Part shown: positions 46,319 to 57,251 of the stretch, one piece after another
Layout of the letters: the number at the start of each line of letters is the position of its first letter
Position numbering within the stretch: position 1 is the stretch's first letter
NCBI RefSeq assembly: GCF_040183065.1
Contig: NC_091130.1
Coordinates: 128,813,914-128,877,913 of the forward strand
Reading direction: 5' to 3'
Length of the DNA stretch: 64,000 bases
DNA from: Periplaneta americana
Taxonomy: Eukaryota; Arthropoda; Insecta; Blattodea; Blattidae
The notes under the pieces: generated by a model
Told to the model about the DNA's origin: nothing
Seen by the model: only the letters and a program-made list of their open reading frames with translations
Database searches by the model: none
Translations under genes and position numbers: made by a program

Positions 46319-47201
46319 GTAACATACATGGTACACATGTTCATTCACAAAAATCCATCTTTCAAAATATATATTTTGTCTAGAGATCGCATATTGTGAC
46401 GCTTCAAAAAGGTATTGTGTAGTTATAAAATTCACTACAAGCCAAAATACACATTTTGGTCTTACTGAAAAGTAATAACAGATATGAAAAGATGCTTTCC
46501 ACACTCTCATTACAAATAGTGAAAATAATTAAAATGTACAAATTGAGAGCTTAATATAGGCCTACGTGCAATAAAAATGGCATTTTGATGAATACCAGTA
46601 CTGCATTATGAACTTGCTAAGAAGGCTATAGAACATGAAAATCATGTCCATATGTAGAGTTATTATATACCGTAATTTTGTTATAAAACTTCATACAGTA
46701 AACATGTAATGTATAATAGCTATCAATTTATTAATGAAATCATAAGTTAGGCTAATCTGTACCCAATAAAACTGGATTTGGTGTTAATAAAGTAATAACC
46801 ACGAGTTATGTATTGATCTTTTAGCGAGATGATATCTGTAGTTTAAGAAATAATTATTAAGAGAGACTGAATGTTATGTGAAATCCACAATTATCTTTTA
46901 TTGTGCTTGTCAAAGATGCTGCTTTAATTGACAGTTAAAATGTAATAATTTAAACATCAAATACTACTTACATTTTGGTTGTAACTGTGTATATAGTGCA
47001 GTTTATATGTGAGTTTACTTACGTTATTTATTTCATAATTGACATGTTACCAGATACTACTGGCTTTTTTTTTTATATTTTCACAGGCAGTCTTAACCAA
47101 TAGAGTTTAAAAATGGTAATGTATACATTATTTCTATTGCAAACTTAAGAGAATGGGAAATAAGTCTTACCACTACTGATATTTTATTCCTTACTTTTCA
47201 G

Positions 47202-47569
47202 AACCTTGGTGTAGAACATGGAGGACAATGTCTCAATTTACTCAACAAACTGCATTTGGAGAAACATCAGGGATAATAGCAGAAATTCCACGAGGACAAA
47301 TAACTTTCCCCGATAGAAATGTTTCTAATATTTTACAAATGAACTTGGATGTACAGCAGCCCAGTGGAAATGGACCAGGTGCCTTCCAGTGCCCCAACTG
47401 TGGAAAATTTTACAAATACAGACGTAATATGTTGTCACATTTAAAACTTGAGTGTGGTATGGAACCACAGTTCAGATGTCAGTTTTGTCCGCGCAGATAT
47501 AAACAGAAAAGTAAACTACAAATTCATATTGGATCAAAACATTCTAAGGAAATGGAAGGAATTCTCTAG
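47202..47569 (+). CDS. lola: lola alternative terminal exon 4 (duplicate A)
   Basis: Acceptor TTACTTTTCAG ends at 47,201; entry phase 1, giving (E)PWCRTWRTMSQF...; 121 residues to TAG. The fingers span 47,390-47,542: CPNC-x12-H-LKLE-C (KFYKYRRNMLSHLKLECG), then CQFC-x12-H-x4-H. All ligands are present. A second polypyrimidine-AG lies 115 bp upstream (47,085-47,086). It differs from exon 5 at 25 of 368 bases by my hand alignment. Copy A keeps the more usual finger residues (P after the first Cys, L before the finger-1 His), so it is probably the ancestral-like member. Confidence 0.9.
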
Positions 47570-48339
47570 CTGGCGTTTCTATTATGCTCATACTCATTTA
47601 ATTATGTTTTCTAGAATCGGATGTTACATAAGTGGATCTTGCGGAATTGTGGCACTGGAAAGTGGTTGGAATAAGAGTATTTTTTTCCATATACGATATT
47701 AAACGAGAATAACCATTAAAACGCTTAATTTTTAACTTAATGTTAAATTTAGAATTCTTATTCATACTTGGAAACTTAAAGATTGAAATGGCATGTAAAT
47801 GAAAGTGAAGTAAGAAAATTGTAAGACATTATGTAGATACAGATGGTTTCTACAAAACCCTGATCCTAATTTAATTGTTAATTACGTAAAAGTGATATAG
47901 ATGGAACAATGTTCTTTTTTTTTTAGTTTGTTATTATTATTATTTATTTTTTGCAGAGAATTTCACAGCCCGAAAAGTTTGTGTTGAAAAATCTTTCTAT
48001 TTGTATGTTTATTACTGGGATACTAATTACCGTATATTTATTGTGGACAATTGTTGATTTTGTTATTCATTTTAAAACTCAGTTTTCATTCTGTTTCTCT
48101 TAGAGATGCACGTTGTAATCAAGTAAAACATTATTGCCATGTTGCTGGAGAAAGCCTAGTGTGTAATTTGGTTATAGAGTCTGGGTCTGTAACTATCATG
48201 CAAATAAAATATTGTCATTAGTATCGAAAGTCTCTTCCATCTAAACCAAGCATCAGGAATTAAAACAAATTAGGGAAAATGTTAGTGTAGAAGATTTGTC
48301 CTGGAGCAGATGTCTAGGATCTCTCAAGAATCCATTGAC
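47570..48339. other. 3' UTR and spacer after exon 4
   Basis: Continuous with the exon. AAATAAAATATTG near 48,202-48,214 is a possible polyadenylation signal for this isoform. No gene. Confidence 0.4.
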
Positions 48340-48830
48340 AATGTGTTGTTGTTGTTGTTTGCTAATGCTGAATTTCTGACAATGAAATCATTAATTCTCT
48401 CGCTCTCCAGTATTTTTCACTCAAGAACACCAAGTTGATAGTGGCTGGGCAGTGTTGAAGATGATTTTGATCCATTTCCTCTTGAAGATCACATAAGGGG
48501 CAGAGTTCTGAAGCAGATATTCCAATCCTGTGGAGATGCTTAGCCAAGCAGTCGTGGCCCGTAAACAGTCTAAAAATTGCAACTGCATTCTTCCTTGGGT
48601 ATCCAGGGACGTTTTGGGTTGAGACAGATTCCCATCTTTTATTTTTGGAAATTTGGAGATGATGATTTGTTATAATTTTGTGGTATTGTGAAGTAATTAT
48701 TCTTTTTGTTGTATAATAGGATAATAATTGTGTAACAGGTTTTTGAATATTACCGCAGCCCTTTTTGGCAAGATAATCAGCAGCGTCATTGCCAGTGCCA
48801 TTGACAATGTACAGACATTACATTCAATTC
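48340..48830 (-). mobile_element. LINE fragment with RNase H end and cysteine motif
   Basis: Minus strand: GTGNDAADYLAKKGCGN (end of RNase H), then decayed sequence, then AKHLHRIGISASELCPLC and a following H/C pair to 48,362. RNase H followed by this cluster identifies an I/Jockey-type element. No counterpart is left in duplication copy B. Confidence 0.65.
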
Positions 48831-50169
48831 TCAGAAGTCTATTTACGAAGCTTTCTGTGAACTATTACATCTAAATGCTTACAAAGCACAGATTGTTCGA
48901 ACTTCAACACCAAATGTTTGCCAGCAGCATTTTGAATTCGCATGTACCATACTTAAAGTAGAATTAATGTTTCTTTCGTCTTCGGACATCTCGCTAGCCA
49001 CATGACTTACAGGTCTGTTGTCATGGCAATGTTGCCAACTTGCTGCTACTGCTAGGAACTTGTCACTCAGTCAGCGATATGTTCGGTAATCTAGCAGCAT
49101 TGCTCACAGGCTTGGGTGAAGAGAGCAAGGGATGTCAAATGTTGATTGACTTCTTTCAAGGTTAACCTTGGTTGCCATGACAACCTGTAACTCACATGGC
49201 TAACGAGCTGTCAGAAGTCGAAAGAAACTTAATTCTACTATAATTTGATTGAAGCTGACAATGATTACCTCCAAGGATGCACTGTTTTCAGATGAAACTG
49301 GTTTTCACACGTCAGGTCATGTCAACAGACATAACATTCCAATATTCGTGGTGTGAACTATGCATAAGAAGTTGATAGGCCCTTTACTTTTTGCAAAGAA
49401 AATCATCACATCAGAGGATATCTTGACATGCTACTGTTGCATATCTTATGATAAGTGGAAAAACTACAGCTATAAGTAGGGGTGTGAAATTATAGTATTA
49501 ATTTGTTGTATTTATAGCAAAAAAATTTTTAGCTGTTGCATTTTATAGTATTAATTATTATTTGAAGAAATAATGTTCAGGTCTACAGAGGCCTAATTCG
49601 TGAAGGATGATGATGATGATGAACTAAATCCTCATTTTCTGTTTTATGTATTTGAGAGGTGTAAATGTAAATAAGATATAAGCCTAAATGTTAATGGACA
49701 TACCTGATCAATTTTACAATGTTTATATAAATAACTATATTTTTAATTTTTGCTAAAAAACAATGAAACTGGAAAAAAAAAAAAAATGTGGACAGTTACA
49801 CGTTTAGGACGACCCATTTCGCTATAATAATACACATAACAATGAATAAACGTTCGCGTGTTTAAATTCAGTAACAACTGGCAATTATTGTAATTTGAAA
49901 AACAATCGAAATAATATATATTACAAACAGATCCTTTGTCTGGGAACGATATTATGCTCATGTCCATGTTAGAGAGTATCAGGGTATCTGCTTCATTTGC
50001 TCTGTAGCAGATATACTGTGAACCACACATGTGCAATATTAATTTATTTTGCATGTGTTGTTCACAGTATGCCAAACTGCACAAATGGGAAGTTACCAAC
50101 GATGTCCTGAAGAACAAAACAAAATCTGAAAAATTGATTCAAATTGAAATTTATATATATATATATATA
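48831..50169. other. spacer without recognised genes
   Basis: Two segments, at about 48,955-49,030 and 49,155-49,235, read inverted to each other (GAATTAATGTTTCTTTCGTC... / ...CGAAAGAAACTTAATTC), with CTCGCTAGCCACATGACTTA and TAACTCACATGGCTAACGAG in both. A foldback element of about 290 bp (48,958-49,241) is likely. Confidence 0.4.
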
Positions 50170-50931
50170 GGGTGTTTCAAAAATAGAGGGCATAATTTCA
50201 GGTATGTATTCCCCATATATAGACAGTACGAAAAGTTCATTACAACAGGTGTCCGGAAATGCTTGGTTTCCGAGTTATGGCCTTCAAAACAGTAATATTC
50301 ACCGGAACGTTTTTCTTCCTGCTAAAATGTCCACCTTCTGATTGAATACAGGCCTCACATCGATGTCTCATGGCCCTGCGGACACGATCCCAAATTCCAG
50401 GAGTATTGCGTATTTCCTCACAACCTGCCACAATTCGATTCCGAAGGGATTCCATGTCAGGCGCCGGAGACGAATACAATAATGATTTTAAATGGCCCCA
50501 CAAGTAGAAATCAATAGGGTTGAAATCAGGTGAGCGTGGAGGCCAAGCAATTGGGCCACCTCTACCTATCCATCGATTAGGCCACCTCTCCTGGTGCAAA
50601 CGACGAGCCAGCGCAGCATTGCCGTCCGTCTTACCGTACATGAAGTGCACTTCTGCCAGCTCCTGATTTCAGTACATGTCGCAAGTACAACGCCAAACAC
50701 ATCACTCAGTGTACTCTTCGCCTCGGAATCAACTGTTAGAGTGTCCTTTGTTAATATCTTCTGTCACGGCACCTATCTGCGGGAAGAAAAACATTCCGGT
50801 GAATACCACTGTTTTGAGGGCCATAACTCGGAAAGCAAGGATTTTCGGACACATGTTGTAATGAACTTTTTGTATTGTCTACATGTGAGGAATACATACC
50901 AGAAATTATGCCCTCTATTTTTGAAACACCC
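50170..50931 (-). mobile_element. Tc1/mariner-superfamily element with 150-bp inverted ends
   Basis: 762 bp. The ends GGGTGTTTCAAAAATAGAGG extend as near-perfect inverted repeats for about 150 bp (50,170-50,322; 50,779-50,931). Minus-strand transposase remnant 50,650-50,240: WPPRSPDFNPIDFYLWGH, then HRCEACIQSEGGHF. The N-terminal two thirds are deleted. The two arms are very similar, so insertion was relatively recent. Confidence 0.75.
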
Positions 50932-51309
50932 TGTATATACATGCACGTACAAACACACACACACACTCTCTCTCTTTCTTCGAAATTGCATATATTTTGC
51001 TGAAAATACAATTTATCACAGGAATATCCATTTACAGCATTAATTCTTAATAATGAAACCAGCTTCAAAGGATTGCAATTATGATGAAATATAAAGAAAA
51101 CCGAAAAAAGGAGCACACTTCTTATATTTATAGCATTTATCGCAATTGTAATATTTTCATGCCTCTATCTACAAGTGTTCTCCAGTAAGATGAATCTCTT
51201 GATGAGAAATTTTCTGGCAGTTGTATGTGCCATAGTGTATAGATTGCCTGGTCTCTCATACCAGTAAATTTCTTACTCTGGGGATATGTTGTGTGCAGGA
51301 ACATATGTT

Positions 51310-51450
51310 ATACAGTATATAATAATAATTTATTTAATCTGGCAAAGCTAAGGTCAGTAGGCCTTCTCTTCCACCCAGCCAGACTAATTCTAATTGAATA
51401 CAGTTGGCTTACAATAGTTATTACATTAATATCTAGTACCATAAAACAAC
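51310..51450 (-). repeat. dispersed retroelement 3' end
   Basis: Inverse of the 44.7 kb tail: ATAATTTATTTAATCTGGCA, then AAGGTCAGTAGGCCTTCTCT. No coding portion. Confidence 0.45.
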
Positions 51451-52747
51451 ATGAAAGTAAATAATGAAAGTTGCAACTCTTTGCTCCAGGATAACTGTAA
51501 TTGCAACATTTGATGCAATGACTCCTGATGTGGTGACAAATAATTAGCAAGAGGTAGAATACTATTTGACATACTAAGTGCAACATTTCTGACACACGTG
51601 CTGAAGTTCACTGGAGAAACAAACTTTTTGAACCAAGTATATTTTGTAAAAACCGTATTGTTCTGTCTCTTTTAGTTTTGTGATAATTAATTTGTGAGTG
51701 TTCTGTAGCGAAATGTCATTATAATACTGTATATGAATTTTGTCATATATCATCATTTCATCATTATATTGGCATTTAACTGTGTGTATTTGTACACCTT
51801 TATGGTTACTCTAGTTGCTTTTGTTGATTAAATTAATCCAGTATGAGTAATGGATTTGAAATAGCAATTTTGTGAATGTGTTTTTCACTAATGGGAGGTT
51901 AACACGATTTTTTATATGTACTTACATCCTGACAAAAAAATTGACTCGGATAATGTTATAAACAGAAGTGACCTGAATGCTTATGTTGTGGATGTTCATT
52001 ATAGTATTTATACATTGAGTAAAGAATCGTGCTTTTGTAAAATTCATTCGAAACTTATACCGAAATTCGTAATGGGTATTTTTGTATGAGAAATGGTTCT
52101 ACCGATGAAAAGTGAATGCCTTAAATTGAATTTTTTTATGGCATGGAAAACACTGTTAATTCATTGTGCACAAATGTATTCCAGTCATTGAATCAGGAGA
52201 TTATAATCTCTAATGACACTGCTACAGGGCATCTAAACTTTCACATTTTCATAATCCTCTGTAGTGAAATAGTTTCACTCAGAACCGTGGAAATCCATTT
52301 ATCTTCTTTCTAATTACCAAAAATTGGGGATCATTGTATTTACCTTTATATAATGTCATTGTCTATGCTTCGTTTTTGTACTTGAAGTAAAAAGTGCAAA
52401 TAAAAATAATTTTCAGTAAATGTTTACAGCTGCAATAATAATCTTCTTATTACACTCTTTGAAAAATAGGATCAAAAGTGTAATAGCCTACTGTACTAAT
52501 AATAATCTATGGCAGCTCTTAAGATTTTTGTTTAGTAAGACTGGACTAGAATTTTCAGCCTATAAAATTATCAAATACCGTATATTAGCAGTGAAATTTA
52601 CATTATTAATCTGTTACCTGTATTGAAGCTGAAACTGTAATGAATCTTCTGGTCCAATTCTTGTTGGTGCTACTTCTGTTGAAGATTATATTTATTTTTA
52701 AACTACAAATAATGTTAGGAAGCGCTGTAAATATTACGAGTTTAAAT
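51451..52747. other. spacer within duplication copy A
   Basis: From about 52,010 it aligns with copy B (57,250 on). No gene. Confidence 0.5.
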
Positions 52748-52803
52748 AGAAAATACTTCGGAATATGTATGATAAGAACTTTCTTGTGTTAAACTTTAAC
52801 GTA

Positions 52804-52849
52804 CCTTGTTAACATGTTTCGACCTATTTTCGGTCATCTTCGGAACTGG
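52804..52849 (-). ncRNA. hammerhead-like motif, Penelope end, minus copy
   Basis: CCAGUU, CCGAAGA, U, GACC/GGUC stem II with loop GAAAAUA, GAAA, CAUGUU, AACAAGG. GAAA is kept; the first box has C for the essential U (CCGAAGA). Stem I is GUU/AAC plus an outer CC/GG. Confidence 0.4.
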
Positions 52850-53290
52850 TCGTTGTTGGTCTTGGCGCCTCTTGTTTCTTGTGTGGGTGTGTTCGTAGTG
52901 TAGAGTCAAAGAGTGTATGTGTTTTGAAATTGAGTTGTGTGTAGAGAATATCATTGGGGTGTGTTTTCATGTGTCTGTATATTTCATATTGTTCTAGTGT
53001 GTTAAGTTTCTGGCTTTTTGGTTGGATGTGCAGTATTTCCATGTCTGTGTTGATGTCTCTGTAGGTGTGGTTGGCATTTGTGATGTGTTCTGCATATGTG
53101 GTAATACTGCACATCCAACCAAAAAGCCAGAAACTCAACACACTAGAACAATATGAAATATACAGACACATGAAAACACACCCCAATGATATTCTCAACA
53201 CACAACTCATTTTCAAAACACATACACTCTTTGACTCTACACTACGAACGCACCCACACAGGAAACAAGAGGTGCCAAGACCAACAACGA

Positions 53291-53336
53291 CCAGTTCCGA
53301 AGATGACCGAAAATAGGTCGAAACATGTTAACAAGG
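53291..53336 (+). ncRNA. hammerhead-like motif, Penelope end, plus copy
   Basis: Same sequence as the 52,804 copy in the other orientation, including CCGAAGA. Both copies share the variant, so it was probably fixed in the source element. Confidence 0.4.
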
Positions 53337-53449
53337 TACATTAAAATTTAACACAAGAAAGTTCTTATCATACATATTCCTAAGTGATACAGTGTTAAAA
53401 GTTGTGTAATCAAGATGTATAATCAAGAAAATACTAATGAGAGTGTGAA

Positions 53450-53800
53450 ATGGTTGGATGTATTCTTAATAAGTTTGAGAAATGTCACTGCTTAATTCTC
53501 AACCTATTTTCTCTATGGATCATTGTATCATTAAAATTGAAGATTTTTCGAATCGTGAATTTCTCTATGCTTAACATTTCCAAGGCAGCTAGATGGTTTG
53601 TGTCAATGTACTTATTTTTTTTTAGAATAAACTTCACTCTTTTTAACATAGAGAAACACCTCTCCGGCTTAGCAGTAGCCCTGGGAGTAGTAAGTATTAT
53701 GTTAAGGACAGTGAAAACTAATGAAAAGGTATTCGACATAATTTCATACATTTTTTGTCGAAAGACAACCTGGTGGCATTGGATTTAAAAAAAAAAAACA
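53450..53800 (-). mobile_element. hAT transposase C-terminal remnant
   Basis: Minus strand: ILTTPRATAKPERCFSMLKR, then LAALEMLSIEKF, the hAT dimerisation domain. The part up to 53,605 is also present in duplication copy B (58,050-58,218), so the insertion is older than the duplication. The rest is only in copy A. Confidence 0.65.
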
Positions 53801-54247
53801 TTTTCATATTTCTGAGATCCTGCGGAATTCCTGCCTCATATAGGAAACATATGGTTCAGTTTTTTTCAACCGTTGTGTACACTTAAACAGTTTAATGAAA
53901 TTCAGATGGACATTTTATGTAATTTAAATTTGTCTTTTAAAAAGGAGACATTAAACAATTTTACTGCTGACAGATGTGTATTGAAAGCAAATCTCCCTTT
54001 TTGCCTGATAAATGTTACTACACAATTGTTTTGCAGAGATAAGCTACTGCAAGCATCCTTTCACTTTTTTTCATGGAGGAGTTTCTTCATATTGATGGGT
54101 AATAGAAGAAAGTTCGTTTTTATTTTTTCATGATTTCTTCAAGAAATACATTTACCCATATTATCAGCAAATCATATAACCATTGTAATGGGGAAAAGTC
54201 TGATAACAATAATGTGACTGAATTTGGAAACTTTGATAGATCATTCA

Positions 54248-54280
<33 letters not shown>

Positions 54281-54326
54281 ATTAATATTATTATCATCAT
54301 CATCTCTGCTGCTGCTGCTACTGCTG

Positions 54327-54361
<35 letters not shown>

Positions 54362-54393
54362 GCTACTATTACTGCTGTTTTATTAATATTACG

Positions 54394-54428
<35 letters not shown>

Positions 54429-54445
54429 CATCATCATATTTTTTT
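54248..54445. repeat. compound microsatellite (ATT, ATC, CTG, CTA)
   Basis: About 200 bp of mixed trinucleotides just before duplication copy B. Confidence 0.9.
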
Positions 54446-55495
54446 TTGTAATGTACAGATACGGAATTAAAACTTGGAGCGAGACTTGATGGAAAATCTC
54501 CTGTATGTAGGCAACAATTTCGCACAGCTGTCCATAAGTAGCATATATACAGGGACTCCTGTTTACTGCACATGCACAGTGTGTTGTAAGCAAAACTTGC
54601 ATAATAAGGGAGCTCCAAATTTTATTTCCGTATCTGTTCATGATACACATGTTCATTCACAAAGATCCATCTCTCAAAATTTATATTTTGACTAGAGATT
54701 TTATGTTAAGGGGCTTCAAAAAAGTATTATATATAAAAATTCAGTACAAACCAAAACACACATTTTGGACTGATGCTTATCTCACGTTCTTAACAAATAG
54801 TGAAAATAATTCAACTGTACAAGTTGATAGCTTAATATAGGTCTACATGTAATAAAAATTGCGTTTAGATGAATACTTGCTGCATTATGAATTTGCTAAA
54901 TATAGGAGAACATAAAAGTCGTGTCCAAATGTAGAGTTATATTGTAATTTTGTCATAAAACTTAGTACGGTAAACATATGTAATAACTATTACTTCTTGA
55001 ATTAAATAGTAAGTTTGGCTAATTTGTGCCTAATAAAACTTGATTTGATATTAATGAAGTAAGTATCAGTAGTTATGTATTGATCTTTTAGTGAGATATC
55101 TGTAGTATAAGAAATAATTATTAAGAGATACGTAATGTTACGTGAAATCCACAATTATCATTTACTGTTCTTGTCAAAGATGCTGCCAAATTGACAGTTA
55201 ATATCTAATTATTTAAACGTTAATTACTACTCACATTTTGATGGAAACATATTTTTCATATCCTCATTATGTTCGATACCTAGTGTATATAGTGAAGTTT
55301 GTATGTGAGTTTATTTACGATATTTATTCATAACTGACATGTTACCGGGTACTACTGTTTTTTTTTTTATATTTTCACAGGCAACCTTAACCAGTAGAAT
55401 TTAAAAATGGTAATGTATACATTATTTCTATTGAAAATTTAAGAGAATGGGAAATAAGTCTTACCACTACTGATATTTTATTCCTTACTTTTCAG

Positions 55496-55863
55496 AACCT
55501 TGGTGTAGAACATGGGGGACAATGTCTCAATTTACTCAACAAACTGCGTTTGGAGAAACATCAGGGATAATAGCAGAAATTCCACGAGAACAAATAACTT
55601 TCCCCGACAGAAATGTTTCCAATATTTCACAAATGAATTTGAATGTACAGCAGCCCACTGGAAATCGACCTGGTGCCTTCCAGTGCCTCAAATGTGGAAA
55701 GTTTTACAAATACAGGCGTAATATGTGGTCACATTTAAAACTTGAGTGTGGTATGGAACCACAGTTCAAATGTCAATTTTGTCAGCGCAGATATAAACAG
55801 AAGAGTACACTACAGATCCATATTGGAACAAAACATTCTAAGGAAATGAAAGGAATTCTCTAG
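55496..55863 (+). CDS. lola: lola alternative terminal exon 5 (duplicate B)
   Basis: Acceptor TTACTTTTCAG ends at 55,495; phase 1; 121 residues to TAG; fingers at 55,684-55,836. Compared with exon 4 I count 14 replacement and 11 silent changes, no frameshift or stop, and all eight zinc ligands intact. Finger changes include CPNC to CLKC, L to W two residues before the finger-1 His (NMWSH), CQFCP to CQFCQ, and KSKLQ to KSTLQ in the finger-2 helix. The last may alter DNA contacts. The upstream AG at 55,379-55,380 is kept. Whether it is expressed cannot be told. Confidence 0.87.
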
Positions 55864-56005
55864 CTGGCGTTTTTATTATGCTCATAGCCATTTAATTATG
55901 TTTTCTAGAATGGGATGTTACATAAGTGGTTTTTGCTGAATTTCTGTATGTGCGTGCACATGCACGTGAGTTTTTTTTTTGGATGTTGTTTTATAGTACT
56001 TCTCC

Positions 56006-57251
56006 GAGTTGTGATCAAAAGTTTTCGGAATGACTCTATAAAAACAACACAACATTTCGACTTGTCTATTCTACACTGTGACCCGCGAAGTAGTCTCCTT
56101 GGAAAATGATACACCTATCCCAGCGCTGTTGGCACTGCTTAAAGTACTTCTGGAGGTCTTCAAACACCTCCAGAGCCTTCTGCAATTTGAGCTGAATTAC
56201 AGTGATATCCTCGAAGCGGTACCCCCGGAGTCTCATTTTAAGCCGCAGGAACAGAAAAAAGTCAGCTGGAGCCAGATCGGGAAATAGGCGGGGTGAGGAA
56301 CAATAGACCCCTATTATTTGCCAAAAACTGGTGGACAGAAATGGCTTTCTGCACGGATGTGCTCTCGTGATGCAGGAACCAGTCACCAGTTCTCCATTTC
56401 TCCAGCCGTTTGCATCACATTCTCTCCCTCAATCTTCATAACACTTGTTTATAAAACATTTGATTCACTCTTTGGTCACGTGGTCCAAATTCCTTGTGAA
56501 CAATGCCTTTAATGTCGAAAAAACAATTATCATTGACTTCACATTGGATCGAACTTATCTGTTTTTTTTGGCCGTGGAGATGGAGGACTCTTCCATTAAA
56601 GCCATATTTCATTGTTTGTAATAATCTTTTCCATAAATCGTAGGTCATTTTGAAGCTGTTCTTTAAGATCTGTACATGGCTTTCGTTTTGGTCATTTGAA
56701 AGGAGTCGAGGCACAAACTTTGCGACAATTCTTCTCATGTTAAAATGCTTTGAACACTTCCAAATGAGACTCCTATTGCAACAGAAATATCCCGTATTGT
56801 AACATGGCTGTAATTTAACACGATTTCCCCTCACCTGAGCGATATTTTCATTAGTTTTGCTTGAACAGGATTGTTCTGAACGATTTTCATCCTTAACTGA
56901 CGTCACACCACTTTTAAATTTTTTAGATTTGCCAATTGCTTCCTTCCCATAAACTGTTTTTAGTATTTGATAGGTTTCTGTTGCACTTTTTTCCAAGTTT
57001 GAAGCAAAATTTGATACATGTTCGTTGTTCTTCATAATCCCGCATTTTCACTAGACACAGAAATCACCTCATGAATATAACACGTGTTCACTTCACAGTT
57101 TGTAACTCTGCTTGGAAGGTCGGTGCAGGTCACGTGACCCCTCATTTTAAACAGAAGGGAGTGCTGCATTTATAGTTTTGGAAAGAATAAAAGACAACTA
57201 AATGACAAATTCGTTCTGAAGTCATTCCGAAAACTATTTGATTGCATCTCA
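56006..57251 (-). mobile_element. mariner transposon, decayed
   Basis: Inverted ends share AGTTTTCGGAATGACT with GATCAAA/AATCAAAT outside it; the right border abuts TA. About 1.25 kb, typical for mariner. Present only in duplication copy B. The exact left end is uncertain by several bases. Confidence 0.75.
56066..57035 (-). pseudogene. mariner transposase, multiple breaks
   Basis: Start MKNNEHVSNFASNLEKSATE at 57,035. MRRIVAKFVPRLLSNDQNE is the conserved mid-region. The frame is lost between 56,436 and 56,386. The C-terminal piece reads FPDLAPADFFLFLRLKMRLR (third catalytic motif) and KQCQQRWDRCIIFQGDYF. The first two catalytic motifs are not readable. An old copy. Confidence 0.75.

Larger units (their letters stand above)
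52758..53425. mobile_element. Penelope-like element, palindromic head-to-head copy
   Basis: Flanked by AGAAAATACT directly at 52,748-52,757 and 53,426-53,435. Duplication copy B (near 58,025) has the site once and no insert, which proves the boundaries. The two halves, about 52,760-53,100 (minus) and 53,100-53,390 (plus), are inverted copies of the element's 3' end. Each codes HIQPKSQKLNTLEQYEIYRH, followed by the terminal hammerhead-like motif. The GIY-YIG core is missing. Confidence 0.8.
46332..53605 (+). repeat. segmental duplication, copy A
   Basis: Direct duplicate of 54,643-58,218. Colinear blocks: 46,332-47,640 with 54,643-55,935 (intron, exon, start of 3' UTR) and 52,010-53,605 with 57,250-58,218. 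Between the blocks copy A has 4.4 kb (LINE and Tc1-like insertions), copy B about 1.3 kb (a mariner). The right border falls inside a hAT remnant. Confidence 0.85.
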
